64,000 bases of DNA from the NCBI RefSeq assembly GCF_052048155.1, contig NZ_JBNAIK010000001.1, positions 124,001-188,000 of the forward strand, given 5' to 3'. How positions within the stretch are numbered: position 1 is the stretch's first letter; each line of letters starts with the position of its first letter. This document shows positions 18,639-28,154 of the stretch, piece by piece. The notes under the pieces are model-generated. The model was not told the DNA's origin. It made no database searches and saw only the letters and a program-made list of their open reading frames with translations. Both the position numbers and the translations under genes were made by a program. Source of the stretch: HIMB114 sp052048155 (GTDB lineage: Bacteria; Pseudomonadota; Alphaproteobacteria; Pelagibacterales; Pelagibacteraceae).

Positions 18639-19421
18639 CTATGCTGACTTTTCAGTCACCAGCATTTTTTTAATAGAACCAATTGCTTTAGCTGGATTCA
18701 ATCCTTTTGGGCAGGCATTTGTGCAGTTCATAATAGTATGGCACCTAAATAACTTTAATTCATCAGCTACTTTTTTTAATCTTTTTTGTCTTTCCTCATC
18801 TCGACTATCAACGATCCATCGATAAGCTTGTAATAAAACTGCTGGACCTAAATATTTATCTCCATTCCACCAGTAACTAGGACATGAAGTTGCACAACAT
18901 GCACACAAAATACATTCATATAAACCGTCTAATTTAGATCGATCTTCAACAGTTTGTAGGCTTTCTGTTCCGTTTAAACTTTTGCTTGATTGCATCCAAG
19001 GTTCAACGGATTGATATTGCTTATAAAGTTGCTTTAAGTTTGGAACCAAATCTTTAATTACTGGCATATGAGGCAATGGATAAATATTAATATCACCATC
19101 AATCTCTTTGGCTGACTTTGTGCATGCAAGTGTATTTGATCCATCAATATTCATTGCACAAGATCCACAGATACCTTCCCGACATGATCTTCTAAAGGTT
19201 ACAGTTGAATCAATTTCATTTTTAATTTTTATTAACGCATCTAAAACCATTGGACCGCAATTATCCATATCTACTTCGTAAGTATCTACGCGAGGGTTTT
19301 CATCTTTGTCTGGATCCCATCTGTAGACATTTACTTTTTTAATATTTTTTGAATCAGAATCTGATTTAAAATAGTTGCCTTTTTTTATTTTTGAATTTTT
19401 TGGAAGATTAAACTGTACCAT
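18639..19421 (-). CDS. sdhB: Succinate dehydrogenase iron-sulfur subunit
   Basis: This 260-aa subunit passes electrons from FAD to quinone. The 2Fe-2S ligands lie in SCREGICGSCAMNIDG (about residues 78-93), and the C-terminal 4Fe-4S/3Fe-4S ligands in CILCACCATSCPSYWW and CHTIMNCTNACPKG. It lies two bases after sdhA. All expected cysteines are present. Confidence 0.98.
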   Translation of the reverse strand: MVQFNLPKNSKIKKGNYFKSDSDSKNIKKVNVYRWDPDKDENPRVDTYEVDMDNCGPMVLDALIKIKNEIDSTVTFRRSCREGICGSCAMNIDGSNTLACTKSAKEIDGDINIYPLPHMPVIKDLVPNLKQLYKQYQSVEPWMQSSKSLNGTESLQTVEDRSKLDGLYECILCACCATSCPSYWWNGDKYLGPAVLLQAYRWIVDSRDEERQKRLKKVADELKLFRCHTIMNCTNACPKGLNPAKAIGSIKKMLVTEKSA

Positions 19422-19423
19422 AA

Positions 19424-21202
19424 CTAGTATACTCTTGCTTTCGGAGGGAAATATTGAACATCATTGGTTAAAGTATAATTATGAACATCTCTATAATTTA
19501 GATTTACCTTTCCATCTTCATGCCATGCTAAAGTATGTTTCATCCAATTCTCATCATCTCTTTCTTTAAAATCTTCTCTAGAGTGAGCTCCTCTGCTTTC
19601 TTTTCTATTCTCAGCAGAAGCAACGGTCACCTGTGACTGTCTAATTAAATTATCAAATTCTAACGCTTCGACTAAATCGGTGTTAAAAATTAAAGATCTA
19701 TCTTTGATAGAGATATTATTTAATCCTTGCCAAGGCTCTTGAATTTCATTTAAACCCTCTTTTAATGTCTTGTCAGTTCTAAAGACCGCACATTTACTTT
19801 GCATAGTTCTTTGCATTTTGTCTCTTAAAATTGCAGTTGGTGTATCGCCATCAGCATTTCGCATTTTATCAAATCGATCCAAACATTTTTGAGTTTCTGC
19901 ATCTGAAATATCTTCATGTTTAGAATTAGGCTTTACTTTTTCAGCAGCTCTTACCGCTGCAGCCTTACCAAACACCACAAGATCAATTAAAGAATTTGAA
20001 CCTAAACGGTTTGCTCCATGTACTGAAACACACGCAGCTTCACCAACAGCCATTAAGCCATCAACAATAGTATCTGAACCATTTGCGTCTTTAGTTAAAA
20101 CTTCACCAAAATAATTAGTGGGAATTCCGCCCATATTATAATGAACCGTAGGTAATACTGGTATTGGCTCTTTTGTAACATCAACTCCGGCAAAAACTTT
20201 TGCGGATTCTGATATACCAGGTAATCTTTCTTTTAAGATTTTAGCATCTAAATGATTTAAGTGTAAAAAAATATGATCTTTATTTTTTCCAACACCTCTG
20301 CCTTCATTAATTTCAATTGTCATTGATCTTGAAACAACATCTCTGGAAGCGAGATCTTTTGCTGAAGGAGCATATCTTTCCATAAATCTCTCACCTTCTG
20401 AATTTACTAAAAAGCCACCTTCGCCTCTACTGCCTTCCGTAATTAAACATCCAGCACCATAAATTCCTGTTGGGTGAAACTGAACGAACTCCATATCTTG
20501 CAAAGGAAGTCCTGCTCTAAGTACCATTCCACCACCATCACCTGTACAAGTATGAGCAGAAGTTGCTGAAAAATAAGCTCTTCCGTAACCACCTGTTGCA
20601 AGTATGACCATCTTTGATCTAAAGCGATGAATAGTTCCATCTTGTAAATTCCATGCAATAATCCCTTGGCACTTTCCATTTTCCATAATTAAATCAAGCG
20701 CAAAATATTCAATGAAAAACTCAGTGTCTCTTTTAAGAGCTTGTCCATAAAGAGTATGAAGTATAGCGTGACCTGTTCGATCTGCTGCCGCACAAGTTCT
20801 TTGAACCACACCGTTTCCGTAGTTCTTTGTCATTCCGCCAAATGGTCTTTGATAAATTTTACCTTCTTCAGTTCTACTAAATGGAACTCCATATTTTTCT
20901 AGTTCGATAACTGCTTGAGGCGCTTCCTTACATAAAAATTCAATTGCATCTTGATCGCCAAGCCAATCAGCACCTTTTACAGTGTCATACATATGCCATC
21001 GCCAATCATCTTCACACATATTTCCTAGAGCAGCTGAAATCCCACCTTGTGCTGCTGCTGTATGACTTCTTGTTGGAAATACTTTTGAAACACATGCAGT
21101 TTTTAAACCAGCCTCAGACAAACCAACGGCAGCTCTAAGACCTGAGCCTCCCGCACCCACTACAACTACATCGTATTCATGATTAATTACGTCGTAACTC
21201 AT
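19424..21202 (-). CDS. sdhA: Succinate dehydrogenase flavoprotein subunit
   Basis: The catalytic 592-aa subunit oxidises succinate to fumarate. The FAD fold is VVVGAGGSGLRAAVGL, the covalent flavin His is in TRSHTAAAQGGI (near residue 46), and the active-site region is QFHPTGIYGAGCLITEGSRG. The C-terminus contains RGAHSREDF. It overlaps sdhD by 4 bases (ATGA). Flavin attachment needs a chaperone; the SDHAF4-like gene at 63589 is a good candidate partner. Confidence 0.99.
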   Translation of the reverse strand: MSYDVINHEYDVVVVGAGGSGLRAAVGLSEAGLKTACVSKVFPTRSHTAAAQGGISAALGNMCEDDWRWHMYDTVKGADWLGDQDAIEFLCKEAPQAVIELEKYGVPFSRTEEGKIYQRPFGGMTKNYGNGVVQRTCAAADRTGHAILHTLYGQALKRDTEFFIEYFALDLIMENGKCQGIIAWNLQDGTIHRFRSKMVILATGGYGRAYFSATSAHTCTGDGGGMVLRAGLPLQDMEFVQFHPTGIYGAGCLITEGSRGEGGFLVNSEGERFMERYAPSAKDLASRDVVSRSMTIEINEGRGVGKNKDHIFLHLNHLDAKILKERLPGISESAKVFAGVDVTKEPIPVLPTVHYNMGGIPTNYFGEVLTKDANGSDTIVDGLMAVGEAACVSVHGANRLGSNSLIDLVVFGKAAAVRAAEKVKPNSKHEDISDAETQKCLDRFDKMRNADGDTPTAILRDKMQRTMQSKCAVFRTDKTLKEGLNEIQEPWQGLNNISIKDRSLIFNTDLVEALEFDNLIRQSQVTVASAENRKESRGAHSREDFKERDDENWMKHTLAWHEDGKVNLNYRDVHNYTLTNDVQYFPPKARVY

Positions 21203-21528
21203 AATCCTAATATAACCATTGCTGAGATAGCGGCAATAGGAATTATTAAAGAAATTAATAATATTAAACCACTAGCTATTTTTTTTACTTTTTCATTATG
21301 AATATAATCTTCGAATATTTCTCCCATTCCAATTCTCATATGAAAAAATGCTAAAAGAAATATCAAACTTAATATGCCTACATAAATCTTATTATTTAAA
21401 AACATCACTGCATCTGAATAACTAAATGCCATTAAATTATCAAAATGAAATAAAAACCAAATTAAAAATGGTAATAAAATAACTGCTGCCACTCTTTGTA
21501 ATAACCATTTTGAAACAACGTGATTCAT
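21199..21528 (-). CDS. sdhD: Succinate dehydrogenase membrane anchor
   Basis: This small three-helix membrane anchor (109 aa) carries the heme b and quinone-site motif HMRIGMGEIFEDYIH near its middle. I chose the ATG at 21526-21528 (MNHVVSKWLLQRV), whose A overlaps the sdhC stop as TAATG. A TTG further upstream at 21540 would add only four unconserved residues inside sdhC. Order sdhC-D-A-B is classic. Confidence 0.95.
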   Translation of the reverse strand: MNHVVSKWLLQRVAAVILLPFLIWFLFHFDNLMAFSYSDAVMFLNNKIYVGILSLIFLLAFFHMRIGMGEIFEDYIHNEKVKKIASGLILLISLIIPIAAISAMVILGL

Positions 21529-21896
21529 TAAAACACCCAAACCAAAAAAGTTAAAATAAACGATGATAATAGCACTAAAATACCACTTAAATTTGCTGTT
21601 TTGATTTCATAACCATAGCCCATGTCCCAAAATAAATGCCTGATACCATTTAATAAATGATAAGAAAAAGACCAAGTTATGCCCACAAAAATAAACTTAC
21701 CGATAACTGTGGCAGAAAAAATTTCAAAATATTTATAAACATCCTCTCCCAAAAAAAGCATGAAGATCCACAATGCAAAAAACATCATACCCATTAAGTT
21801 AAATATAGACGTCATTCTATGTGTAATGGATAGTAGAGATGACAACTGCCATTTATAAACTTGTAAGTGTGGAGACAAAGGACTTTCGAATTTCAT
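21528..21896 (-). CDS. sdhC: Succinate dehydrogenase cytochrome b556 subunit
   Basis: This 122-aa membrane subunit shows the family motifs SPHLQVYKWQLSSLLSITHR at the N-terminus and SYHLLNGIRHLFWDMGYG, where the conserved His ligates heme b. There are three predicted membrane helices. It leads sdhCDAB. The 64-base gap before it, after leuB, is long for this genome and may hold a promoter; a weak TTGAAT-16-TAGATT pairing can be drawn there but is not convincing. Confidence 0.96.
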   Translation of the reverse strand: MKFESPLSPHLQVYKWQLSSLLSITHRMTSIFNLMGMMFFALWIFMLFLGEDVYKYFEIFSATVIGKFIFVGITWSFSYHLLNGIRHLFWDMGYGYEIKTANLSGILVLLSSFILTFLVWVF

Positions 21897-21960
21897 AAAG
21901 ATTAATCTAACTGAAAATAAAAATTATTCAAAATCACAATATGTCTCAATTTAAATTAAA

Positions 21961-23061
21961 TTACTTTAATTTATCGATGATTGCCGATCCCATTTCAGAA
22001 GTTGAAACTTTTTGCTTTCCATCTTCCATAATATCTGGTGTTCTAAGACCATCTTTTAAAACTGCCTTCACAGCAGAGTCAATTTCATCAGCAACATCAT
22101 CTAAATCTAACGAGTATTTAAGAGCCATTGCAAAACTAAGGATCATTGCAAGCGGGTTTGCGATTCCTTGACCGGCAATATCAGGAGCAGAGCCGTGGCA
22201 AGGTTCATACATTGACCTAATTCTTCCATTTTTATCTTTTTCACTTAATGAAGCAGAAGGCAACATTCCTAAAGATCCAGTTAACATTGCAGCTTCGTCC
22301 GAAAGCATATCTCCAAACAAGTTATCAGTAACAATCACATCAAATTGTTTTGGATTTCTAACAAGTTGCATTGCGCAATTATCAGCCAGCATATGGCTTA
22401 GTTCAACATCTTTATAATTTTTATTTTCATCATAAAATTTTTGAACTTCTTCCTTCCAAAGCATTCCAGCTTCCATCACATTAGATTTCTCAGCTGATGT
22501 TACTTTTTTATTTCTTTTTTTGGCAAGATCAAAAGCTACCTTTGCAACTCTAATAATTTCTTTCGAAGTGTAAACATGTGTGTTAACACCTCTTTTTTCT
22601 CCATTAGCGATAGGTTCAACTCCACGAGGCTCACCAAAGTAAATTCCTCCGGTCAGCTCTCTTACAATCATGATATCCAGATCAGAAACAATTTCTGGTT
22701 TCAAGCTTGAAGCACTTACAAGTTCAGAAAAGCATATTGCTGGTCTTAGGTTTGCAAACAGCCTCAATTCTTTTCTTAATCTTAATAATGCTCTTTCTGG
22801 TCTTTTAGAAAATTCAAGCTGATCATATTTCGGGCCACCCACAGCTCCTAGCAAAACTGCATCACTATCCATTGCTTTATAAAGAACATTATCTGTCAAT
22901 GGAGTTTTGTGTTTATCATATGATACTCCGCCAGCCAATTCTTCTGTTACATTTAGCTCTAAATTCTTATTTGAATTTAACCAAGAGATAATTTTTTTTA
23001 CCTCGTCCATTATTTCTGGACCGATACCGTCTCCAGCAAGTAGTAATAAATTTTTAGGCAC
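21961..23061 (-). CDS. leuB: 3-isopropylmalate dehydrogenase
   Basis: This 366-aa NAD-dependent enzyme oxidises and decarboxylates 3-isopropylmalate in leucine synthesis. The N-terminal LLLAGDGIGPEIMDEV, the arginine cluster RLRKELRLFANLRPA, the metal-binding DNLFGDMLSDEAAMLTG and the C-terminal EPCHGSAPDIAGQGIANP are diagnostic. It overlaps leuD by 8 bases, last of leuC-leuD-leuB. LeuA is not in the window. Confidence 0.98.
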   Translation of the reverse strand: MPKNLLLLAGDGIGPEIMDEVKKIISWLNSNKNLELNVTEELAGGVSYDKHKTPLTDNVLYKAMDSDAVLLGAVGGPKYDQLEFSKRPERALLRLRKELRLFANLRPAICFSELVSASSLKPEIVSDLDIMIVRELTGGIYFGEPRGVEPIANGEKRGVNTHVYTSKEIIRVAKVAFDLAKKRNKKVTSAEKSNVMEAGMLWKEEVQKFYDENKNYKDVELSHMLADNCAMQLVRNPKQFDVIVTDNLFGDMLSDEAAMLTGSLGMLPSASLSEKDKNGRIRSMYEPCHGSAPDIAGQGIANPLAMILSFAMALKYSLDLDDVADEIDSAVKAVLKDGLRTPDIMEDGKQKVSTSEMGSAIIDKLK

Positions 23062-23662
23062 TAAATAACCAAGGCGTAGCTTTTTTTTGTTTTTCTATAT
23101 AGTTCTCAACATCGCTTGTTTTTTTAAGACTCAAGGCAATATCATCATAACCATTCATCAAACATTCTTTTCTAAATGGTTCAACATCAAAATCGAAAGG
23201 TCTGTTATCTCCTTTTTCAATTTTTTGTTCTTCTAAATTTATTGTAATTTCCTTTTTTTCCTTTGATAGCTCAGCTAATTCTTTAATTTCTTCATCTTTT
23301 AAAACGATAGGTAAAATTCCATTCTTAAAACAGTTATTGTAAAAAATATCGGCAAAAGATGGTGCAATAACAACCTTAATACCAAAATCAAGTAATGACC
23401 ATGGAGCGTGCTCTCTTGATGACCCGCAGCCGAAGTTTTTTTCTCCAATCAAAACTTTAGATTGATTGTAAGGTTCTTGATTTAAAACAAATTCCTTTAA
23501 AGGATTTCCTTGCTCATCATATCTTAATTCAAAAAATAAACTTTTACCAAGACCGGTTCTTTTAATAGTTTTTAAAAACTGCTTTGGAATGATCATATCG
23601 GTATCAACATTTACAATTGGTAGATACGCAGGAATACTTTTAACTTGAGTAAACTTATCCAT
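23054..23662 (-). CDS. leuD: 3-isopropylmalate dehydratase small subunit
   Basis: This 202-aa swivel-domain subunit works with LeuC in the isomerisation of isopropylmalate. The motifs VDTDMIIPKQFLK near residue 20, FGCGSSREHAPWSL near 77 and FYNNCFKNGILP near 107 are conserved. The gene overlaps its neighbours on both sides by 8 bases, so leuC-D-B are almost certainly translationally coupled. Confidence 0.98.
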   Translation of the reverse strand: MDKFTQVKSIPAYLPIVNVDTDMIIPKQFLKTIKRTGLGKSLFFELRYDEQGNPLKEFVLNQEPYNQSKVLIGEKNFGCGSSREHAPWSLLDFGIKVVIAPSFADIFYNNCFKNGILPIVLKDEEIKELAELSKEKKEITINLEEQKIEKGDNRPFDFDVEPFRKECLMNGYDDIALSLKKTSDVENYIEKQKKATPWLFSA

Positions 23663-25061
23663 TATAAAACTTTCTTACATCAGTTAATTTTCCTTCAATG
23701 GCTGCTGCTGCTGCCATTGCAGGGCTACATAAATGAGTTCTTCCGCCTCTTCCCTGTCTTCCCTCAAAATTTCTATTTGATGTAGACGCACATCTTTCTT
23801 GGGGTTTTAACTGATCAGGGTTCATACCTAAGCACATTGAACAACCTGCATTTCTCCATTCAAGTCCAGAGTCTATAAATATTTTATCTAATCCTTCTTC
23901 TTCTGCTTGTTTTTTAACTAATCCAGATCCTGGAACAACGTAGCCAGTAACATTCTTTGCAATTTTTTTACCTTTTAAAATTTCTGCCGCTGCTCTTAAA
24001 TCTTGAATTCTTCCATTTGTACATGATCCAATAAAAACCTTATCAATAGAAATTTCATCTAATTTAGTATCAGGGCTTAATCCCATATAATCCAAAGATC
24101 TTTCTACCGCTTTTCTTTTATCAGGATCAGAAAATTTTTCTGGCCCTGGCACTGAAGCATTTATTGGCAATACATCTTCAGGACTAGTTCCCCATGTTAC
24201 GGAAGGAATAATTTCTTCTGCTTTTAAAATTAGTGTCTCATCATATTTTGCACCTTCATCAGATTTTAATGACAACCAATAGTTTTTTGCTTTCTCCCAA
24301 TTTTCACCTTTTGGAGATAAAGGTCTATCTTTTAAAAATTCAACTGTTTTTTCATCTGGTTGAATAATTCCAGCTCTTGCGCCTGCCTCAATCGACATAT
24401 TGCAAACTGTCATTCTTTCTTCCATTGTTAAATTCTTAATTGCCTCACCACAATACTCAATTACGAAACCAGTTCCACCCGCCGTTCCTATCTTACCAAT
24501 TATTGTTAAGATAATGTCTTTAGCAGTTACTCCTGTTGGAAGTTTACCTTGAATTTCAATTTTCATGTTTTTAGATTTTTGTTGAATCAAAGTTTGAGTT
24601 GCTAATACGTGTTCAACTTCTGATGTACCAATTCCAAATGCTAAAGCGCCAAATGCACCGTGCGTTGCTGTATGACTATCGCCACAAACTATTGTCATAC
24701 CAGGTTGTGTTAAACCTTGCTCTGGCCCAATCACATGAACAATTCCTTGTCGAATATCATTTAAACCAAAAAAATCGATACCAAATTCTTTGCAGTTATT
24801 ATCTAAAGTTTCATATTGAATTCTTGAATCTTCATTTTCAATCGGCTTGCTACGATCTGTTGTAGGAACATTGTGATCAGCAACAGCCAATGTATACTCA
24901 GGGTGCTTGACTTTTCTATTATTCATTCTCAAGCCTTCAAAAGCTTGTGGGCTAGTTACTTCGTGAACTAAGTGTCTATCAATATATAATAAACATGTGC
25001 CATCTTCCTGTTTTGCCACCAAATGATTATCGAATAATTTGTCGTATAATGTTTGAGCCAT
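23655..25061 (-). CDS. leuC: 3-isopropylmalate dehydratase large subunit
   Basis: This 468-aa aconitase-superfamily protein carries a 4Fe-4S cluster. Motifs are YIDRHLVHEVTSPQAFEGLR, CGDSHTATHGAFG, the cluster cysteine in FIGSCTNGRIQDLR, and the pair in AGCSMCLGMNPDQ. It starts 7 bases after rplS, linking leucine synthesis to the ribosomal run ffh-rpsP-trmD-rplS. Confidence 0.98.
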   Translation of the reverse strand: MAQTLYDKLFDNHLVAKQEDGTCLLYIDRHLVHEVTSPQAFEGLRMNNRKVKHPEYTLAVADHNVPTTDRSKPIENEDSRIQYETLDNNCKEFGIDFFGLNDIRQGIVHVIGPEQGLTQPGMTIVCGDSHTATHGAFGALAFGIGTSEVEHVLATQTLIQQKSKNMKIEIQGKLPTGVTAKDIILTIIGKIGTAGGTGFVIEYCGEAIKNLTMEERMTVCNMSIEAGARAGIIQPDEKTVEFLKDRPLSPKGENWEKAKNYWLSLKSDEGAKYDETLILKAEEIIPSVTWGTSPEDVLPINASVPGPEKFSDPDKRKAVERSLDYMGLSPDTKLDEISIDKVFIGSCTNGRIQDLRAAAEILKGKKIAKNVTGYVVPGSGLVKKQAEEEGLDKIFIDSGLEWRNAGCSMCLGMNPDQLKPQERCASTSNRNFEGRQGRGGRTHLCSPAMAAAAAIEGKLTDVRKFYNG

Positions 25062-25068
25062 TATAAGA

Positions 25069-25572
25069 TTATTTTTTTTCTTGATTTGTATCTTTAGGAT
25101 TTTCTGATTTTGTTTCAGTTGGAGTAGATTGCTTTTCTACTTCGTCTTTTATTGAATTTTCGCTAGCTACTTGCTCTATTGTAGCTTCTTGAACTACTTC
25201 TATACCTAATTTCTTTTTGATTTTTTCGTTAATACGAGCAGATTTACCACTTCTGTCTCTTAAATAATAAAGTTTGGCTCTTCTTACTTTTCCAGAACGT
25301 ATCAATTCAACAGAGTCTAGGTTTGGACTATATAATTGGAACACTCTTTCAACACCTTCGCCAAAAGAAACTTTTCTGACTGTGAATGAAGAGTTAATTC
25401 CGCCATTTTTCTTAGCTATACAAACTCCTTCAAAAGCCTGAACTCTTTGTCTCTTTCCTTCTACAATTCTAACGTTTACTTTAATTGTGTCTCCAGGAAA
25501 AAATTCTGTTATTTTTTTTCCAGCAGAAACTTGTTCTAAATGTTTCTTTTCAATTTCTTCAATTCTATTCAT
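25069..25572 (-). CDS. rplS: Large ribosomal subunit protein bL19, C-terminally extended
   Basis: bL19 lies at the 30S-50S interface. The core is standard: FFPGDTIKVNVRIVEG, VQAFEGVCIAKKNGG, then RAKLYYLRDRSGKSARI. The protein is 167 aa, about 50 longer than many bL19. The extra C-terminus after residue 130 is acidic and polar (Glu, Ser, Thr, Lys), without recognisable motif and probably disordered. It follows trmD by three bases, the conserved rpsP-trmD-rplS order. Confidence 0.97.
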   Translation of the reverse strand: MNRIEEIEKKHLEQVSAGKKITEFFPGDTIKVNVRIVEGKRQRVQAFEGVCIAKKNGGINSSFTVRKVSFGEGVERVFQLYSPNLDSVELIRSGKVRRAKLYYLRDRSGKSARINEKIKKKLGIEVVQEATIEQVASENSIKDEVEKQSTPTETKSENPKDTNQEKK

Positions 25573-25575
25573 TTT

Positions 25576-26271
25576 TTAATTTTTATTACTTTTATTACAG
25601 TGCTTAGTCCATAAATCTGGTCTAAGGCGCTGAGTTATACTCTGTGATTGATTTAAACGCCAGTCTTTTATTTCCCCGTGATTCCCGGATAATAGAACCT
25701 CCGGAACCTCTAAATCTCGCCATTTTCTTGGCTGAGTATATTGAGGATATTCAAGTAAATGATTATTAAAGCTCTCTTCTTTAGTTGAATTTTCATTACC
25801 AAGAACACCTGGTAATAATCTTATAACAGCATCAAGCACAACAACTGCAGCACTTTCTCCACCTGAGAGAACATAATCACCAACAGAAATTTCATCAATA
25901 TTTCTGTGATCCAATACTCTCTGATCAACTCCTTCAAAGTGACCACATAATAAGTTTATTCCTTTCAATTTTGAAAATTCATTGGCAAGTTCTTGATTAA
26001 ATACTTTGCCCCTTGGAGATAAATAATAAGTTTTATAATCGTTTGAATTTTTCTCTAAACATTCATTAAGCACTTCAGCTTTCAAAACCATGCCGCTACC
26101 ACCACCAAAAGGTTTATCATCTACTGTGGCATGCTTATCATATGCATAATCACGAATATTTTTAACATTTAATTCCCATATTTTTTTTTCTGAAGCTCTT
26201 TGATAAATTCCATGACCAAGAGCTCCAGGAAAAATTTCAGGATACAATGTAAAAATATTAGCTGAGAACAT
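25576..26271 (-). CDS. trmD: tRNA (guanine-37-N1)-methyltransferase
   Basis: TrmD methylates G37 next to the anticodon and prevents frameshifting. I place the start at the ATG at 26269-26271 (MFSANIFTLYPEIFPGALG), giving 231 aa and a 7-base gap to rpsP. The longer ORF starting at 26367 only adds a lysine-rich stretch that is the rpsP tail read in another frame. Knotted SAM-site motifs LLCGHFEGVDQRVLD and EISVGDYVLSGGE are present. Slightly shorter than the 250-aa norm. Confidence 0.97.
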   Translation of the reverse strand: MFSANIFTLYPEIFPGALGHGIYQRASEKKIWELNVKNIRDYAYDKHATVDDKPFGGGSGMVLKAEVLNECLEKNSNDYKTYYLSPRGKVFNQELANEFSKLKGINLLCGHFEGVDQRVLDHRNIDEISVGDYVLSGGESAAVVVLDAVIRLLPGVLGNENSTKEESFNNHLLEYPQYTQPRKWRDLEVPEVLLSGNHGEIKDWRLNQSQSITQRLRPDLWTKHCNKSNKN

Positions 26272-26278
26272 ATCTAGT

Positions 26279-26764
26279 TTATTTTTTATCTTCTTCTTTG
26301 CTTTCAGCTTTTGGAGCTTCGGCTGCTTTTTCTTCTTTAGGCGCCTCTGTTTCAGCTTTAGCTTCATTCTCGGGTTGAGCTGGTTCAGCCGGTTTCTCAG
26401 CTTCTGCTTTTGCAGCCTCTTCAGCAGCTTTTTTTGCTTCTTCTGCTGCAGCTAATCTTTCTTGAGCTTTCTTTTTTGGTTTAGCTTTAATTGGGTTATT
26501 CTTTTGTGATGGCTTAGGGATTACATTCGCTTCACCTAAAAACCTTGCAATACGATCAGATGGCTTTGCACCTTTTTCTAACCAATATTTAATTCTCTCA
26601 ATATCTAAACTTAATCTTTCTTTTTTATCTTTTGGTAACAGAGGATTAAAAAAGCCAACTTTTTCTATAAATCTTCCATCACGTGGTTTTCTAGAGTCTG
26701 CAATTACAATTTTATAAACTGGTCTTTTTTTTGCACCTCCTCTAGACATTCTTATTTTTAACAT
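26279..26764 (-). CDS. rpsP: Small ribosomal subunit protein bS16, long Ala/Lys/Glu tail
   Basis: The first 80 residues are an ordinary bS16 (MLKIRMSRGGAKKRPVYKIV, then SRKPRDGRFIEKVGFFNP). The remaining 80 residues are a low-complexity tail of Ala, Glu, Lys and Pro, nearly doubling the protein. Such tails occur in Alphaproteobacteria and are presumably disordered; their role is unknown. It lies 17 bases after ffh and 7 before trmD. Confidence 0.97.
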   Translation of the reverse strand: MLKIRMSRGGAKKRPVYKIVIADSRKPRDGRFIEKVGFFNPLLPKDKKERLSLDIERIKYWLEKGAKPSDRIARFLGEANVIPKPSQKNNPIKAKPKKKAQERLAAAEEAKKAAEEAAKAEAEKPAEPAQPENEAKAETEAPKEEKAAEAPKAESKEEDKK

Positions 26765-26781
26765 TGTGTTCCTTTCTTTTT

Positions 26782-28143
26782 TTATTTTAAGTTATTTAAA
26801 AGGTCCGGTGGAATACCATCCAAACCTTGTAAAGCTCCTCTTCCACCTTTTGACATTTTTTTCATAACATTTGTCATCATCTTGTGTTGTTTGAGAAGTT
26901 TATTTACCATTGAAATGTCTGTACCAGATCCATTTGCAATTCTTTTTTTTCTTGAGCCTCCAATAATTTTTGGATTATCTCTCTCTTTTTGCGTCATTGA
27001 TAAAATGATTGCCTCCTGTTTATTTAGTAAGCTTTCATCTAGATTTGATTCATCAATTTGCTTTTTCATCTTTGAAACACCTGGCATCATACTAAGTACT
27101 CCGCTCATACCTCCTACTTTCTTCATCTGTCTTATTTGTTGAAGGTATGTATCAAAGGTAAAAGATCCTTTTTTTATATCTTCTTCAATTTTTTCAATTT
27201 TTTCTTGCTCTAGATCTTCAGCAACTTTTTCAACTAATGATACAACATCTCCCATGCCAAGGATTCGGTTTGCAATACGATCAGGATGAAAGGCTTCTAG
27301 TTGATCAATTTTCTCACCAGTAGCTAAAAATTTAATTGGACATCCTGTTACCGCCTTCATACTTAAAGCAGCACCACCTTTTCCGTCACCATCAATTCTT
27401 GTCAGAATAATCGATGATAAATTTACAGTTTTTTGAAATTCTTGAGCGATATTTACTGCGTCTTGACCTGTTAACGAATCTGCAACAAGCACAATTTCAT
27501 GTGGTTGTATTTCATTTTCAAGCTGTTTTAGCTCCATCATCATCTGTTGATCAATTTGAGTTCTTCCCGCAGTATCAAAAATAACCACATCCTCACCGCT
27601 TAAAGAAACTGCATTCAAAGCTCTCTTTGATATTTCAACAGGTAATTGACCCTCAACAATAGGCAATGTTTTAATATCGTTATCATTTCCAAGCACCTGT
27701 AATTGCTGTTGAGCTGCTGGACGATAGATATCTAAACTCGTCATTAGAACTTTTTTTGATAATTTTTTTTGTAAAAAATGAGCTAATTTTGCTGTTGAAG
27801 TTGTTTTTCCTGAACCTTGTAAACCGACTACTAAAATTTTAATTGGTGGAACATTTCCTAAATTTAGTTCTGACTTCTCGCTACCTAATACTTTAATTAA
27901 TTCATCATTTACTATTTTGATGATCATCTGGCCGGGGGTTACAGATTTTAAAACTTCTTGGCCGATAATTTTTGGTTTTACATCTTCAATAAATTTTTTA
28001 GTAACCGAAAGCGCAACATCAGACTCTAATAAAGCTTGTCTTATTTTTCTAAGACCCTCGTCAGCTTGTTTCTCATCTAGCCTTGTTATCTTGTTAAAAA
28101 AGGAAAAGGCCGACTCAATTTTATCTGTTAAACTCTCAAACAT
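26782..28143 (-). CDS. ffh: Signal recognition particle GTPase Ffh (SRP54)
   Basis: Ffh binds SRP RNA and signal peptides and targets ribosomes to the membrane. The 453-aa protein has the N domain, then the GTPase G domain with P-loop VVGLQGSGKTTSTAKLA (about residue 107), DTAGRTQID and TRIDGDGKGGAALS, and a C-terminal methionine-rich M domain (IRQMKKVGGMSGVLSMMPG). Its translocation partner FtsY is encoded 2.2 kb away on the other strand. A structured leader lies immediately upstream. Confidence 0.98.
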   Translation of the reverse strand: MFESLTDKIESAFSFFNKITRLDEKQADEGLRKIRQALLESDVALSVTKKFIEDVKPKIIGQEVLKSVTPGQMIIKIVNDELIKVLGSEKSELNLGNVPPIKILVVGLQGSGKTTSTAKLAHFLQKKLSKKVLMTSLDIYRPAAQQQLQVLGNDNDIKTLPIVEGQLPVEISKRALNAVSLSGEDVVIFDTAGRTQIDQQMMMELKQLENEIQPHEIVLVADSLTGQDAVNIAQEFQKTVNLSSIILTRIDGDGKGGAALSMKAVTGCPIKFLATGEKIDQLEAFHPDRIANRILGMGDVVSLVEKVAEDLEQEKIEKIEEDIKKGSFTFDTYLQQIRQMKKVGGMSGVLSMMPGVSKMKKQIDESNLDESLLNKQEAIILSMTQKERDNPKIIGGSRKKRIANGSGTDISMVNKLLKQHKMMTNVMKKMSKGGRGALQGLDGIPPDLLNNLK

Positions 28144-28154
28144 AATTTTTCTTT

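Noticed and set aside
25576..26367. trmD starting at 26367 (263 aa)
   Set aside because: The extra N-terminus is rpsP tail sequence in another frame; MFSANIFTLYPEIFPG at 26271 is the family start.
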